The position numbers and the translations under genes were made by a program. A DNA stretch of 64,000 bases from Chloroflexota bacterium (GTDB lineage Bacteria; Chloroflexota; Dormibacteria; Dormibacterales; Dormibacteraceae). The notes beneath the pieces were generated by a model. It had not been told where the DNA came from. It saw only the letters and a list, made by a program, of their open reading frames with translations, and did no database searches. How positions within the stretch are numbered: position 1 is the stretch's first letter; each line of letters begins with the position of its first letter. Positions 39,105 to 48,448 of this stretch are shown in pieces. Where the stretch lies: positions 22,751-86,750 of the forward strand of contig VBGR01000056.1 in the NCBI GenBank assembly GCA_005880695.1, in the 5' to 3' direction.

Positions 39105-39607
39105 TCCGGCCCGGTGTGCCGGGCCCCGGCACCTGGGCCGAGCTCGGATCGGGCGACGGCAACTTCACGCTCGCCCTGGCGGAGCTGCTGCAGCCTGGCG
39201 GCAAGGTCTACTCGGTCGACCGGGTCGGGGCGGCGCTGAGCCGCCAGCGGCAGCGAGTCGACCAGGCGCACCTCGCCGGCGTCACGTTCGAATTCCTGGA
39301 GGCCGACTTCACAAAGCCGCTGGACCTGCCGTCTCTTGACGGGGTGCTGATGGCTAACTCCCTCCACTTCGTCCGCCGGAAAGAGGAGACGCTGCGCCTG
39401 GTCCGTGGCTACCTGAAACCGGCCGGCCGGCTTCTGCTCGTCGAGTACGCCGCCGACCGCGGCAACCCGTGGGTTCCGTACCCGATGTCGTTCGAGACCT
39501 GGAAGTTGGTGGCGGTGGCCGCGGGCTTCAGCGAGCCGCGGCAGCTCGGGCTCCACCCGAGCCGCTGGCTGAATGGGATCTACTCGGCGGTTTCCGTCCG
39601 CCAGTAG
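39077..39607 (+). CDS. SAM-dependent methyltransferase, class I
   Basis: A 176-residue small-molecule or protein methyltransferase of unknown target. Motif I is TWAELGSGDGNFTLALAELL; YSVDRVGAAL gives the acidic residue for SAM ribose; FTKPLDLPSLDGVLMANSLHFV is motif IV region; GRLLLVEYAADRGNPWVPYPMSF follows as in UbiE-like proteins. GTG start overlaps argH by 28 bases and its end overlaps the convergent ArsR gene by 28 bases. The pairing of a small methyltransferase with a DUF2087 regulator is notable but its role unclear. Confidence 0.82.
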   Translation: MDQADLLALIRPGVPGPGTWAELGSGDGNFTLALAELLQPGGKVYSVDRVGAALSRQRQRVDQAHLAGVTFEFLEADFTKPLDLPSLDGVLMANSLHFVRRKEETLRLVRGYLKPAGRLLLVEYAADRGNPWVPYPMSFETWKLVAVAAGFSEPRQLGLHPSRWLNGIYSAVSVRQ

Positions 39608-40134
39608 ACGCCGGCACGCCTGTCCATGAAGCCTTCGTCGACCAGGTAGCGCCGGAGCGACGCGTAGTCGTTGTGAAACTCCGCCAGGATGGCGTTCACC
39701 TCCAGCTCGACATAGCGCCGGTCGGGCGCGAACTTACCGGCCAGCCAGCGCAGTACCACGAGCCGCTTCCGATGCGTGGCCGGGATCTGCTTCAGCCGGC
39801 CGCTCTCCAGGTAATCGCCGAGCACCTTGCGCTCCCAGGCGTCCGCCTCCAGGTCGTCCGGAATCTCCGCCAGCCGCTCCGGTGCCAGCTGGCGGCTTAG
39901 AGACCGCAGAGGCGCCGGGTTGAAGTGGTAGACATGGGTCGTCCCTTCCGAGCGCATCGACGCCAGGCCGACCTCGCGCAGCGCCGCCAGATGGTGGGAA
40001 ACGGTCGGCGCCCTCAGGCCCAGCAACGTCGCCAGCTCTTCGACGCTCCGCTCCCGGTCGGCGAGCAGGCCCAGGATCTTGAGCCGGCTCTCGTCGGCGA
40101 GCACCTTCAGGAAGGGCAATACTTCGATGTCCAT
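39580..40134 (-). CDS. ArsR-family regulator with C-terminal DUF2087 domain
   Basis: A 184-residue winged-helix regulator. Residues 1-80 form an ArsR-like HTH: FLKVLADESRLKILGLLADR, SVEELATLLGLRAPTVSHHLAALREVGL and a wing GTTHVYHFN. The C-terminal 80 residues (IPATHRKRLVVLRWLAGKFA, RYVELEVNAILAEFHNDYASLRRYLVDEGFMDR) match DUF2087. There are no ArsR metal-site cysteines, so the signal is not a metal by the classic site. Divergent from coaX across only 20 bases. Confidence 0.88.
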   Translation of the reverse strand: MDIEVLPFLKVLADESRLKILGLLADRERSVEELATLLGLRAPTVSHHLAALREVGLASMRSEGTTHVYHFNPAPLRSLSRQLAPERLAEIPDDLEADAWERKVLGDYLESGRLKQIPATHRKRLVVLRWLAGKFAPDRRYVELEVNAILAEFHNDYASLRRYLVDEGFMDRRAGVYWRTETAE

Positions 40135-40154
40135 CTAACTAGTATCCTACGCGA

Positions 40155-40928
40155 GTGCTCCTGGCGATCGACGCCGGCAACACGCACGTGGTCTTCGGCG
40201 TCTACGAGGCGGAGCGCCTGGAGGCCAGCTGGCGCGTGTCCACGCCCCCGACCTGGACCGGCGACGAGGTTGCCATGCTCCTGCGGGACCTCTTCGCGCT
40301 GCGCAATGTCGACCTCGGAAAGGTCGACGGCGTGGTCATCGGAAGCGTCGTCCCCAACCTGAATCAGGGCCTCCTCGAAGCGGCCGAGACCCACCTGAAG
40401 GTGGCTCCGGTCATGGTCGGCCCGGGCGTCAAGACCGGTGTCCGGATCCTCTACGAGAACCCGAAAGAGGTGGGCGCCGACCGGATCGCCAATTCGCTGG
40501 CCGCTTTTCGGAAGTTCGGTGGACCGGTGATCGTGATCGACTTCGGGACCGCCGTCACCTATGACGCGATCTCGGCCGGCGGCGAGTACGTCGGCGGCGC
40601 CATCGCGCCCGGCGTGGAGATCTCCCTGGAAGCGCTGATCGAGCACACCGCGCGGCTCTTCAGAGTCGAGCTCACGCCGCCTGACTCGGTCATCGGCAAG
40701 ACCACCGTGGCGGCCATCCAGTCCGGACTCTTCTGGGGCTTCGTGGGCCAGATCGAAGGGATGGTGGGGCGCATGTCGGAAGAGCTCGGCGGCGGCGCTC
40801 ATGTCGTGGCGACCGGCGGCCAGGCGGAGCTGGTAGCTGGCCTGACGCACGTGATCGAGGCCGTGGAGCCCCAGCTGACGCTAGACGGACTGCGGCTGAT
40901 CTATCTCCAAAACTCGCCTGGAGGGTGA
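40155..40928 (+). CDS. coaX: Type III pantothenate kinase
   Basis: First step of coenzyme A synthesis, the potassium-dependent CoaX type. 257 residues from GTG: LLAIDAGNTHVVFGVYE (phosphate 1 motif), VVIGSVVPNLNQGL, NPKEVGADRIANSLAAF, VIVIDFGTAVTYDAIS (phosphate 2), GGAIAPGVEISLEAL and VATGGQAELVAGL. Starts 20 bases from the divergent ArsR gene; the spacer contains a TAGTAT that could act as -10, with the mRNA then nearly leaderless. Confidence 0.94.
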   Translation: MLLAIDAGNTHVVFGVYEAERLEASWRVSTPPTWTGDEVAMLLRDLFALRNVDLGKVDGVVIGSVVPNLNQGLLEAAETHLKVAPVMVGPGVKTGVRILYENPKEVGADRIANSLAAFRKFGGPVIVIDFGTAVTYDAISAGGEYVGGAIAPGVEISLEALIEHTARLFRVELTPPDSVIGKTTVAAIQSGLFWGFVGQIEGMVGRMSEELGGGAHVVATGGQAELVAGLTHVIEAVEPQLTLDGLRLIYLQNSPGG

Positions 40929-40947
40929 TACAAAGGGGCGTCCCGCG

Positions 40948-42930
40948 ATGAAAGCAGCGCTCCTCCCGGTGCACGTCGGCCCCGGAGTGGACTCCGGGCG
41001 GCTCGACCGCATGCTCGCCGACCTCGGGCTGGAGCCTGTCGAGCTGAGCCGCGCGGTGGCGCCCGACAGCCCCGCTCTCTACCTTGTCGCCGCGGCCAGC
41101 TTGAAGTCGCCGGAGCAGCTGCGGACGCTCTCCCGGGGCGGCGCGGTGGTGGTCCTTCATGAGGACGCCGAAGTTCCGCCGGCGGGCTGGGACGGCGACG
41201 CGGTCTGGGTGCCGGCGGCGGCGCCTGCCCGCGTCCTCGCGGCCGCGCTCCGGATCGCCCGCGACAACTTGGTCCTGAAGGCGCGCGTGAGCCGGCTCGA
41301 GGCCGCCGAGCTCGTCAATCGTGAGCGCTTCCAGGAGATGAACCGGATCGGGATCGCGCTCTCCGCCGAGGCGGATTTCGACAGCCTCCAGGACTTGATC
41401 CTGCAGAGCTGCCGCCAGCTCACCCGGGCCGATGCCGCCACGCTCTACCTGGTCGAAGAGGACGACGACGGCCAGCGGGTGCTGCGCTTCGCCTGGACCC
41501 AGACCGATTCGGTGGCCATCCCTTTCGCCAGCTTCCATATGCCCCTTGCCGAGGAGTCGATCGCCGGCCACACGGTGATCAGCGGGACCGCGATCAAGCT
41601 GGCCGACGTCTACGAGCTGCCGCCGAACGTCCCCTACGGCTTCAATCGCAGCTTCGACGAGGAGCATGGCTACCGCAGCAAGTCGATGCTCTGCGTCCCC
41701 ATGCGCAACCACGACGGCGGGATCGTCGGCGCCATCCAGCTGATCAACGCCAAGCGTTCCTTCGAGGCGAGGCTCGAGCCGGGGAACGTCGAGGCCGAGG
41801 TCGTTCCTTTCGAGGACGAGCACCTGGACCTCATCCAGTCGATCGCGAGCCAGGCCGCCGTGGCCCTCGACAACAAGATGCTGCTTGACTCGATCCAGAA
41901 CCTCTTCGAAGGCTTCGTCGAGGCCAGCGTGACCGCGATCGAGTCTCGCGATCCGACCACATACGGTCACAGCGGTCGCGTCGCAGCGCTGACGGTGGCT
42001 CTGGCGGAGGCCGCCTCAGAGACCGCAGCCGGCGCTTACAAGGACCTCCATTTCACACCGGACCAGCTGAAGGAGATCCGCTATGCGAGCCTCCTGCACG
42101 ACTTCGGCAAGGTCGGCGTGCGCGAGCACGTGCTCGTCAAGGAGAAGAAGCTCTATCCGGCCAACATCGACCACCTGCGGTCGCGATTCGCGTTCGTCGA
42201 ACGCTCTGTCCAGCAGAAGTACACCGAGCTCAAGCTCCAGGCCGCAATCGAGCACGGCGGAGTGCTCGAGCCTGGCGTCGTCGCCGAGCTTGACAACCGT
42301 CAGGCTCGGGAGATAGTGCGGCTCCGGGAATGGCTGGAGGCCGTCTTGAGCGCGAACGAACCGACCGTGCTGCCGGAGGACAAGGCCTCGACCCTGAGCT
42401 TCCTGGCGGAGTACATGTACGAGGACGTCGAGCGCCGCACGCACCCGCTGCTGGAGCCGGATGAGTACCACTTCCTCTCCATCAGGAAGGGCACCCTCGA
42501 CGAGGTGGAGCGCCTCGAGATCGAGTCGCACGTGAGCTGGAGCTACCGCTTCCTGACCAAGATTCCCTGGACGCCGGCGATGCGGTCGATTCCGCAGATC
42601 GCCTACGCGCATCACGAGAAGCTCGACGGCAGCGGCTATCCGCGCCGCCTGCGCGCGGCCGAGATCCCGGTCCAGGCGCGGATGATGACGATCTCCGACA
42701 TCTTCGACGCCCTCACCGCCCAGGACCGGCCCTACAAGCGAGCCGTCTCGACCGAAGCGGCGCTCGACATCCTCGCCGAGGAGGCCGGTGCGGGCAAGCT
42801 CGACGAAGCCCTACTCGAGCTCTTCATCGCCCGGAAGGTCTACGACGAGGTGCGCGGCCACCGGCCCGATCAGGACCTCTTCCTGGCCGGCGTTCCGCGC
42901 CCGCACAGCTCGCGGCGGCCGGCGGGGTGA
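40948..42930 (+). CDS. GAF and HD-GYP-like phosphohydrolase
   Basis: A 660-residue cytosolic signalling protein. Residues 1-110 look like a degenerate receiver domain with no clear phospho-Asp; a coiled linker near 110-135 leads to a GAF domain (about 140-300: LILQSCRQLTRADAATLYLVE, YRSKSMLCVPMRN, VGAIQLINAKRSF). The catalytic part has HSGRVAALTVALAE, LLHDFGKVGVREHVL near residue 381 and AYAHHEKLDGSGYPRRL near 555. In usual HD-GYP proteins these last two blocks are some 60 residues apart; here about 170, so a large insert lies between. Cyclic-di-GMP hydrolysis is likely but not proven. GTGA overlap with the next gene. Confidence 0.85.
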   Translation: MKAALLPVHVGPGVDSGRLDRMLADLGLEPVELSRAVAPDSPALYLVAAASLKSPEQLRTLSRGGAVVVLHEDAEVPPAGWDGDAVWVPAAAPARVLAAALRIARDNLVLKARVSRLEAAELVNRERFQEMNRIGIALSAEADFDSLQDLILQSCRQLTRADAATLYLVEEDDDGQRVLRFAWTQTDSVAIPFASFHMPLAEESIAGHTVISGTAIKLADVYELPPNVPYGFNRSFDEEHGYRSKSMLCVPMRNHDGGIVGAIQLINAKRSFEARLEPGNVEAEVVPFEDEHLDLIQSIASQAAVALDNKMLLDSIQNLFEGFVEASVTAIESRDPTTYGHSGRVAALTVALAEAASETAAGAYKDLHFTPDQLKEIRYASLLHDFGKVGVREHVLVKEKKLYPANIDHLRSRFAFVERSVQQKYTELKLQAAIEHGGVLEPGVVAELDNRQAREIVRLREWLEAVLSANEPTVLPEDKASTLSFLAEYMYEDVERRTHPLLEPDEYHFLSIRKGTLDEVERLEIESHVSWSYRFLTKIPWTPAMRSIPQIAYAHHEKLDGSGYPRRLRAAEIPVQARMMTISDIFDALTAQDRPYKRAVSTEAALDILAEEAGAGKLDEALLELFIARKVYDEVRGHRPDQDLFLAGVPRPHSSRRPAG

Positions 42931-43820
42931 GGATCAAGTTCTGGGGGACGCGGGGCACGCGCCCGACTCCCGGCGGGTCGACGCTCCACTACGGCGGCAA
43001 CACACCCTGCGTCGAGGTCCGCACGGAGAGCGGCGCGCTGATCATCCTCGACAGCGGCTCGGGCATCGCCGAGTTCGGCAACACGCTGGACGGCCCGATC
43101 GATGCCCACCTGCTGATCAGCCACACGCATTGGGACCACATCCAGGGATTTCCCTTCTTCGCGCCCAACTTCAGGCACGGCTCGAAGCTCAAGGTGATCG
43201 GCCCCCAGGGTTCGATGAAGTCGCTGCAGGGCGCCTTTGCCGACCAGATGGACCCTGCCTACTTCCCGGTCAACCTCTACGAGATGCCGGTTGAGCTGGA
43301 GTTCGTAGAAATGGCGCCCGACGAGGTGTTCATGGCGGCGGGGGTGAAGATCGTGCCGCACACCATGAACCACCCGATCGCGACCTTCGGCTACCGGCTC
43401 GAGGAAAATGGGCACACCTTTGTCTTCGCCACCGACAGCGAATCCCACGGAGACCCGGACGCACTCGCGGCGAGGGCTTCCGGCAAGGCGCCCGGCAGCT
43501 CGCCGGAGACGCTGGAGGGCCTCCTCCACGACCAGCACGTCGAGTGGTGCCGGGGCGCCGACCTGATCGTCCATGACGCCCAGTTCAGCCGGCAGGAGTA
43601 CCGCCACAAGGTCGGCTGGGGCCACTCGACTTTCGACTTCGCCCTCCTCGTCGCGCGTCAGGCGGAGGCTCGCCAGCTTGCCTTTTACCACCATGACCCG
43701 ATCCATTCCGACCACGAGATCGACGCCATGGTCGAAGAGGCGCTCGGGTCCGACCTCCACCGCCGGCACCGTGGCCTGATCGCCTTCCCGGCGGCCGAAG
43801 GCCAGGAAATCGACCTATGA
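42927..43820 (+). CDS. Metallo-beta-lactamase-fold phosphodiesterase-like protein
   Basis: A 297-residue MBL-fold hydrolase. KFWGTRGTRPTPGGSTLHYGGNTPCVEV at the N-end, zinc motif LISHTHWDHIQGFPFF, then VPHTMNHPIATFGYRLEENG, FATDSESH (bridging Asp), DLIVHDAQFS and a C-terminal FYHHDPIHSDHEID His pair. This layout fits PhnP/class II phosphodiesterase-like enzymes that often occur next to HD-GYP or response-regulator genes. It overlaps the HD-GYP gene (GTGA), hinting at a joint role in cyclic nucleotide turnover; the substrate is not shown by sequence. Confidence 0.83.
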   Translation: MRIKFWGTRGTRPTPGGSTLHYGGNTPCVEVRTESGALIILDSGSGIAEFGNTLDGPIDAHLLISHTHWDHIQGFPFFAPNFRHGSKLKVIGPQGSMKSLQGAFADQMDPAYFPVNLYEMPVELEFVEMAPDEVFMAAGVKIVPHTMNHPIATFGYRLEENGHTFVFATDSESHGDPDALAARASGKAPGSSPETLEGLLHDQHVEWCRGADLIVHDAQFSRQEYRHKVGWGHSTFDFALLVARQAEARQLAFYHHDPIHSDHEIDAMVEEALGSDLHRRHRGLIAFPAAEGQEIDL

Positions 43821-43829
43821 GGTCTTGCT

Positions 43830-45299
43830 CTGACGGGCGAAGCTGAACCGGAGCTCTCCTCGGTCGTTCGCGATCGTCTCGAAAAGCTTCGCCGCATCCG
43901 CGAGGCGGGCGGCGATCCGTATGTGCGGAGCTTCCACCGCACACATACCAGCACCGCCGCGCGCCACGCCCTGGGCGACGGGGAGGGCCCGACCGACCCG
44001 GTCACCCTCGCCGGCCGCCTGATGGTCAAGCGCTGGAGTGGCGGCGTGACCTTCGCCGAACTGCAGGACGGGACCGGCCGCATCCAGCTCATGGCGCGCC
44101 GCGACGAGCTGGCCGACGTCTACGAAGCCTTCCTCGACCTCGATCCAGGTGACCTCCTCGGCGTGACCGGGCCGGTGATCCGGAGCCGCCGCGGCGAGGT
44201 CACGGTCGACGTCACGAAGTTCCAGCTGCTCTCCAAGGCACTCCGGCCGCTACCTGAGAAGTGGCACGGCCTAAAGGACGTCGAGCAGCGCTACCGGCAG
44301 CGGCACGTCGACCTGATCGCCAACCCCGACGTCCGCGACGTGTTCATCGCCCGCACGAGGATCATCTCGGGACTGCGCCGGTTCATGGACTCGAAGGGCT
44401 TTCTGGAGGTTGAGACCCCGGTCCTCCAGGAGGTTCCGGGCGGCGGCCTGGCCCGGCCTTTCAAGACCCACCACAACGCGCTCGACCTGGACCTCTACTT
44501 GCGGATCGCGCTCGAGCTGCACCTGAAGCGGCTGATCGTGGGCGGGTTCGAGAAGGTCTACGAAGTCGGGCGGGTCTTCCGCAACGAGGGGCTCTCGCCC
44601 CGCCACAACCCCGAGTTCACGATGCTGGAGTCGTACGAGGCGTACGCCGACTACGAGGACGTGATGCGGTTCCTGGAGGAGCTGATCCCGGCCACCATCG
44701 AGTCCGCGGGGAAGGCGCCCGAACTCGAATACCAGGGCGAGCGCCTCGACTTTGCCCCGCCCTATCGGCGGGCCAGGATGGCCGACCTGGTCAAGGAGGC
44801 GACAGGAATCGACGTCCTGACCGAGCCGGACCTGGCGGGCGCCGCCGCCAAGGTTGGAGTGGAGGTGCAGCCGAACCTGCCCTGGGGTTTCGTCGTGATG
44901 GAGATCTACGAGAAGAAGGTCGAGACCGGGCTGCGCCAGCCGACGTTCGTCGTGGACTACCCGCTCGACGTTTCGCCGCTTGCTCGCAAGCGGGCGGACG
45001 ATCCCCGCTTCGTCGAGCGGTTCGAGCTGGTGGCCGCCGGCCGCGAGCTCTGCAACGCATTCACCGAGCTGACCGATCCCGTCGACCAGCGCGAGCGCTT
45101 TCTCGCCCAGGAGGCCGCCTTCCAGGCCTTCGGCGGGGAAACGCATCCGATGGACGAGGATTACCTGATGGCGCTCGAGCTGGGCATGCCGCCCACCGGC
45201 GGCCTCGGAATCGGGATCGACCGCCTGGTCATGCTGCTCACCGACCAGGCGTCGATCCGGGACGTGCTGCTCTTCCCGCAGATGCGGCCGAACCGCTGA
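43830..45299 (+). CDS. lysS: Lysyl-tRNA synthetase, class II (probable CTG start)
   Basis: Charges tRNA-Lys. OB-fold anticodon domain (PVTLAGRLMVKRWSGGVTFAEL), motif 1 area RRFMDSKGFLEVETPVLQ, motif 2 VGRVFRNEGLSPRHNPEFTM and motif 3 GGLGIGIDRLVMLLTD. The expected N-terminal helix VVRDRLEKLRRIREAGGDPY is present in frame, but only CTG at 43830 can start it: GAGG at 43819-43822 lies seven bases upstream. The first usual start, GTG 43923, would remove that helix. With CTG the protein is 489 residues, normal for LysRS. Confidence 0.93.
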   Translation: MTGEAEPELSSVVRDRLEKLRRIREAGGDPYVRSFHRTHTSTAARHALGDGEGPTDPVTLAGRLMVKRWSGGVTFAELQDGTGRIQLMARRDELADVYEAFLDLDPGDLLGVTGPVIRSRRGEVTVDVTKFQLLSKALRPLPEKWHGLKDVEQRYRQRHVDLIANPDVRDVFIARTRIISGLRRFMDSKGFLEVETPVLQEVPGGGLARPFKTHHNALDLDLYLRIALELHLKRLIVGGFEKVYEVGRVFRNEGLSPRHNPEFTMLESYEAYADYEDVMRFLEELIPATIESAGKAPELEYQGERLDFAPPYRRARMADLVKEATGIDVLTEPDLAGAAAKVGVEVQPNLPWGFVVMEIYEKKVETGLRQPTFVVDYPLDVSPLARKRADDPRFVERFELVAAGRELCNAFTELTDPVDQRERFLAQEAAFQAFGGETHPMDEDYLMALELGMPPTGGLGIGIDRLVMLLTDQASIRDVLLFPQMRPNR

Positions 45300-45300
45300 C

Positions 45301-46560
45301 TTGCTCCCTCTCGAGTACATCCGGCGGCACCCGGACGAGGTCAAGCGGGCGGCGGAGCTGAAGGGGGAGGAGGCTCCGGTCGATGAGCTCCTCGAGCTGG
45401 ATCGCCAGTGGCGCGAATGCCTGACCGTCGCGGAAAACGCCCGCGCCCAACAGAACCAGCTCTCCAAGCAGTACGCGAAGTCGCGCGACCCGCAGGATTT
45501 GCAGAACGTCAAGGAGATCGGCGAGGAGGCAAAGCGGGAGCTGGCCAAGGCCGAGGACATGAAACGCCGGCTCGACGATCTCCTGCTCCGGGTGCCAAAC
45601 CTCTTTGCGCCAGACGTTCCGATCGGCAAGTCGGAAGCCGACAACGTGAGCCTCCGGGAATGGGGCGAGAAGCGCAGCTTCGACTTTGAGGCGCGCACCC
45701 ACTACGACCTCGGCGAGTCGCTCGGCATCATGGACTTCGAACACCCGGCGCACATTGCGGGGTCACGCTTCGGCGGCCTGCTCGGCGCTGGCGCGCGGCT
45801 CCAGCGGGCTCTGGTCCAGTTCATGCTCGACACGCACGTCGCCGAGCACGGTTACCGCGAGATCTACGTGCCCTTCCTCGTCAACAGCGAGGCCATGGTG
45901 GGAACGGCCAACCTGCCCAAGTTCGGCGGTGACTCATTCCGCGTGGTGGACCGCGACCTCTGGCTGGTCCCGACCGCGGAGGTGCCGGTCACGAACTGGC
46001 ATCGGGACGAGATCCTGGACCTGGCCCAACTGCCCCTTCGCTACGTCGCGCACACGCCCTGCTGGCGGTCCGAGGCCGGCGCCGCCGGCAAGGACACCCG
46101 CGGCTATATCCGGATGCACCAATTCGAGAAGGTCGAGCTGGTCAAGCTGACCTCGGAGGAGACCTCGACGGAGGAGCTGGAGGGATTGATGGCCGACGCC
46201 GAATCAATCCTGCAGCGGCTCGGGCTTCACTACCGCGTTCTCTTCATGTGCACCGCCGACATGGGCTTCGCCCAGTACAAGAAGTACGACCTGGAGGCCT
46301 GGTGCCCTGGGCTCGGGAGATACCTGGAGGTCAGCTCCTGCTCCGTCTTCCAGGACTTCCAGGCCCGGCGCGCCAACATCCGCTACCGGCCAGGGCCGGG
46401 GCAGCCGCCCCGCTTCGTGCACACGATGAACGGGTCCGGGCTGGCGCTGGCGCGAACGCTGGACGCCGTGATGGAGACCTTCCAGCAGGCGGACGGCACG
46501 ATACTGGTGCCCGAGGTGCTGCGGCCCTACATGGGAGGACTGGAGCGGATCGCGGGATGA
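45301..46560 (+). CDS. serS: Seryl-tRNA synthetase
   Basis: Charges tRNA-Ser (a tRNA-Ser gene lies at 54828). 419 residues from TTG one base after lysS. The N-terminal coiled-coil arm (about 25-100; ELDRQWRECLTVAENARAQQ, KRELAKAEDMKRRLDD) binds the tRNA long arm; motif 2 CWRSEAGAAGKDTRGYIRMHQFEKVEL is split in order, and motif 3 MNGSGLALARTLDAVMETFQ closes the active site. YRFVxx EVSSCSVFQDFQARR is also present. Overlaps the Rieske gene by ATGA. Confidence 0.95.
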   Translation: MLPLEYIRRHPDEVKRAAELKGEEAPVDELLELDRQWRECLTVAENARAQQNQLSKQYAKSRDPQDLQNVKEIGEEAKRELAKAEDMKRRLDDLLLRVPNLFAPDVPIGKSEADNVSLREWGEKRSFDFEARTHYDLGESLGIMDFEHPAHIAGSRFGGLLGAGARLQRALVQFMLDTHVAEHGYREIYVPFLVNSEAMVGTANLPKFGGDSFRVVDRDLWLVPTAEVPVTNWHRDEILDLAQLPLRYVAHTPCWRSEAGAAGKDTRGYIRMHQFEKVELVKLTSEETSTEELEGLMADAESILQRLGLHYRVLFMCTADMGFAQYKKYDLEAWCPGLGRYLEVSSCSVFQDFQARRANIRYRPGPGQPPRFVHTMNGSGLALARTLDAVMETFQQADGTILVPEVLRPYMGGLERIAG

Positions 46561-47573
46561 TCCAGGCACCCAGCGCGGAGGCGGTCGCCGCCTATTACTC
46601 CGGGCTGGAGGGCTACTGGCATCCGGTGGCTGTCGGGAGCGACCTCGACGCTGAACCCCTACCCGTGGAGCTGCTCGGCCGCCGGCTGGTCCTGGTCCGG
46701 CTGGAGGGCGAGGCAGTCTGCTTCGACGACCTCTGCCGGCATCTCGGTTCTGCGCTCTCTATCGGCGAAGTGCTCGACGGCGAGCGGCTGCGCTGCCGCT
46801 ATCACGGCTGGACGTACGACCGGACCGGCCACGTCGTCGACATCCCGGCCCGGCGGGGCGCACCGATCCCGCGCGAGGCAAAGGTCCATCCGTATGCGGT
46901 GCGTGAGGCTTATGGCCTGGTCTGGGTACGGCTCGGCCAGGAGCGGTCGCCGCTTCTCGAATACCCCGAGTGGAGTGACGAGGCTTTCCGCAAGACCGGG
47001 TATCGCGTCTATCCAGTCTGGGCGGCGTCCGCCACGCGGATAGTAATGGGGGCTCTCGATGACACGCATTTCCCCTGGGTGCACCCCGGCACGCTCGGCG
47101 ATCAGGCGCACCCCGAGCCGCCCGACCACGAAGTCTCGGTCGAGGGCGACCGGCTGGTCTCCACGTATGCGATCGAGCAGCCCGCCAACCTCTCGCTCGG
47201 CAGCGCTGCCGGTGCGGCCGGCCGCGAGGAGGTCGTTTACACGAACACGGTCACCCCGACCGCGATCCGCCTGCTCAAGGAAGCTCCCGCGGGGAGGTTC
47301 GTGCTCTTCCAGGTGATGCAGCCGCTCTCCTACCTGTCGACGCGGATCTACCTCCAGGTCGCGCGCGACTTCGACCTGGAGCCGGCGCGCGACGAGAGCT
47401 ACCTGGAGTTCGAAGACGGGATCCAAGCGCAGGACCAGCCCGTCGTCGAGAGCCAGCGGCCGTGGCTCCTGCCGCCGCTGAGCTCGCGTCTCATGCTCTA
47501 CGTCCGGCCGGCCGACCTGCCTCTCATCCGCTTCCAGAAGTGGATGGAAGAGCTCGGCATCCCGGAGTTGTAA
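46557..47573 (+). CDS. Rieske-type ring-hydroxylating oxygenase, alpha subunit-like
   Basis: A 338-residue iron-sulfur oxygenase. The 2Fe-2S site is DLCRHLGSAL (Cys-x-His) and LRCRYHGWTYD (Cys-x2-His); the mononuclear iron site is ALDDTHFPWVHPGTLG (Asp-x2-His-x4-His), in the order of the small VanA-like single-component family. Substrate unknown, perhaps a plant or aromatic methoxy compound. No reductase gene is adjacent. ATG overlaps serS. The aldo/keto reductase follows 12 bases later and may act on the product. Confidence 0.85.
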   Translation: MIQAPSAEAVAAYYSGLEGYWHPVAVGSDLDAEPLPVELLGRRLVLVRLEGEAVCFDDLCRHLGSALSIGEVLDGERLRCRYHGWTYDRTGHVVDIPARRGAPIPREAKVHPYAVREAYGLVWVRLGQERSPLLEYPEWSDEAFRKTGYRVYPVWAASATRIVMGALDDTHFPWVHPGTLGDQAHPEPPDHEVSVEGDRLVSTYAIEQPANLSLGSAAGAAGREEVVYTNTVTPTAIRLLKEAPAGRFVLFQVMQPLSYLSTRIYLQVARDFDLEPARDESYLEFEDGIQAQDQPVVESQRPWLLPPLSSRLMLYVRPADLPLIRFQKWMEELGIPEL

Positions 47574-47585
47574 AGTCAGGATTCG

Positions 47586-48446
47586 ATGACCTTGCCTCTC
47601 GCGCCCTTCGGGCGGATGGGCCACCAGTCGAGCCGCGTGCTCTTCGGCGGCGCGGCCTTAGGCGAGGTCAGCCAGGACGTCGCCGACCGCACGCTCGAAG
47701 TCCTCTTGCGTCATGGCGTGAACCATCTCGACGTCGCGGCCGGCTACGGTGAGGCGGAGGTCCGGATCCGACCCTGGCTGCAGCGTGAGCCAGGGAAGTT
47801 CTTTCTGGCGACCAAGACAGGCCAGCGAAGCAAGAAGGGAGCGCGCGAGGAGCTGAACCGTTCCCTCGACCGGATGGGCGTCGACCATGTCGATCTCTGG
47901 CAGCTCCACAGCCTTGCCGACCCGATCGAGTGGGACACCGCGCTGAGCCCGGACGGCGCTATCGAGGCTGCGGTCCAGGCGCGCGAGGAGGGGTTGGTGC
48001 GCTTCATCGGCGTCACCGGCCACGGCACCCAGATCGCGGCGAACCACCGCCGCAGCCTGGAAAGGTTCGACTTCGACTCGGTCCTCCTGCCCTTCAACTA
48101 CCTGACCATGCAGCTGCCCTATTACGCGGAGAACTTCAACGCTCTGGCGGCCGCCTGCGCCGAGCGCAATGTCGCGGTCCAGACCATCAAGTCGATCGCG
48201 CTCTCGCCCTGGCTCGGCCGCAAGCGGACCCGCACCACCTGGTACGAGCCGCTCGACCGCCAGGAGGACATCGACCTGGCCGTCTGGTGGGTGCTCGGCC
48301 GTCCCGGCGTGTTCTTGAACTCGGTCGGTGACGTAGACCTGTTGCCGCGGGTGCTGGACGCCGCGGAACGGTTCTCAGCGCGGCCCTCGGACGCCGAGAT
48401 GCAGGCCCTCGTCGAGCGTTCGCGGCTGGCGCCGCTTTTCGTCTAG
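47586..48446 (+). CDS. Aldo/keto reductase family protein
   Basis: TIM-barrel NAD(P)H-dependent oxidoreductase, 286 residues. Catalytic Asp and Tyr in [12 protein letters not shown], Lys in [14 protein letters not shown] and His in [12 protein letters not shown] are in the usual order; [14 protein letters not shown] and the C-terminal [19 protein letters not shown] fit the family. The N-terminus [21 protein letters not shown] is typical of short soil AKRs. Substrate cannot be told. Convergent with the DeoR gene two bases away. Confidence 0.87.
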   Translation: MTLPLAPFGRMGHQSSRVLFGGAALGEVSQDVADRTLEVLLRHGVNHLDVAAGYGEAEVRIRPWLQREPGKFFLATKTGQRSKKGAREELNRSLDRMGVDHVDLWQLHSLADPIEWDTALSPDGAIEAAVQAREEGLVRFIGVTGHGTQIAANHRRSLERFDFDSVLLPFNYLTMQLPYYAENFNALAAACAERNVAVQTIKSIALSPWLGRKRTRTTWYEPLDRQEDIDLAVWWVLGRPGVFLNSVGDVDLLPRVLDAAERFSARPSDAEMQALVERSRLAPLFV

Positions 48447-48448
48447 AG

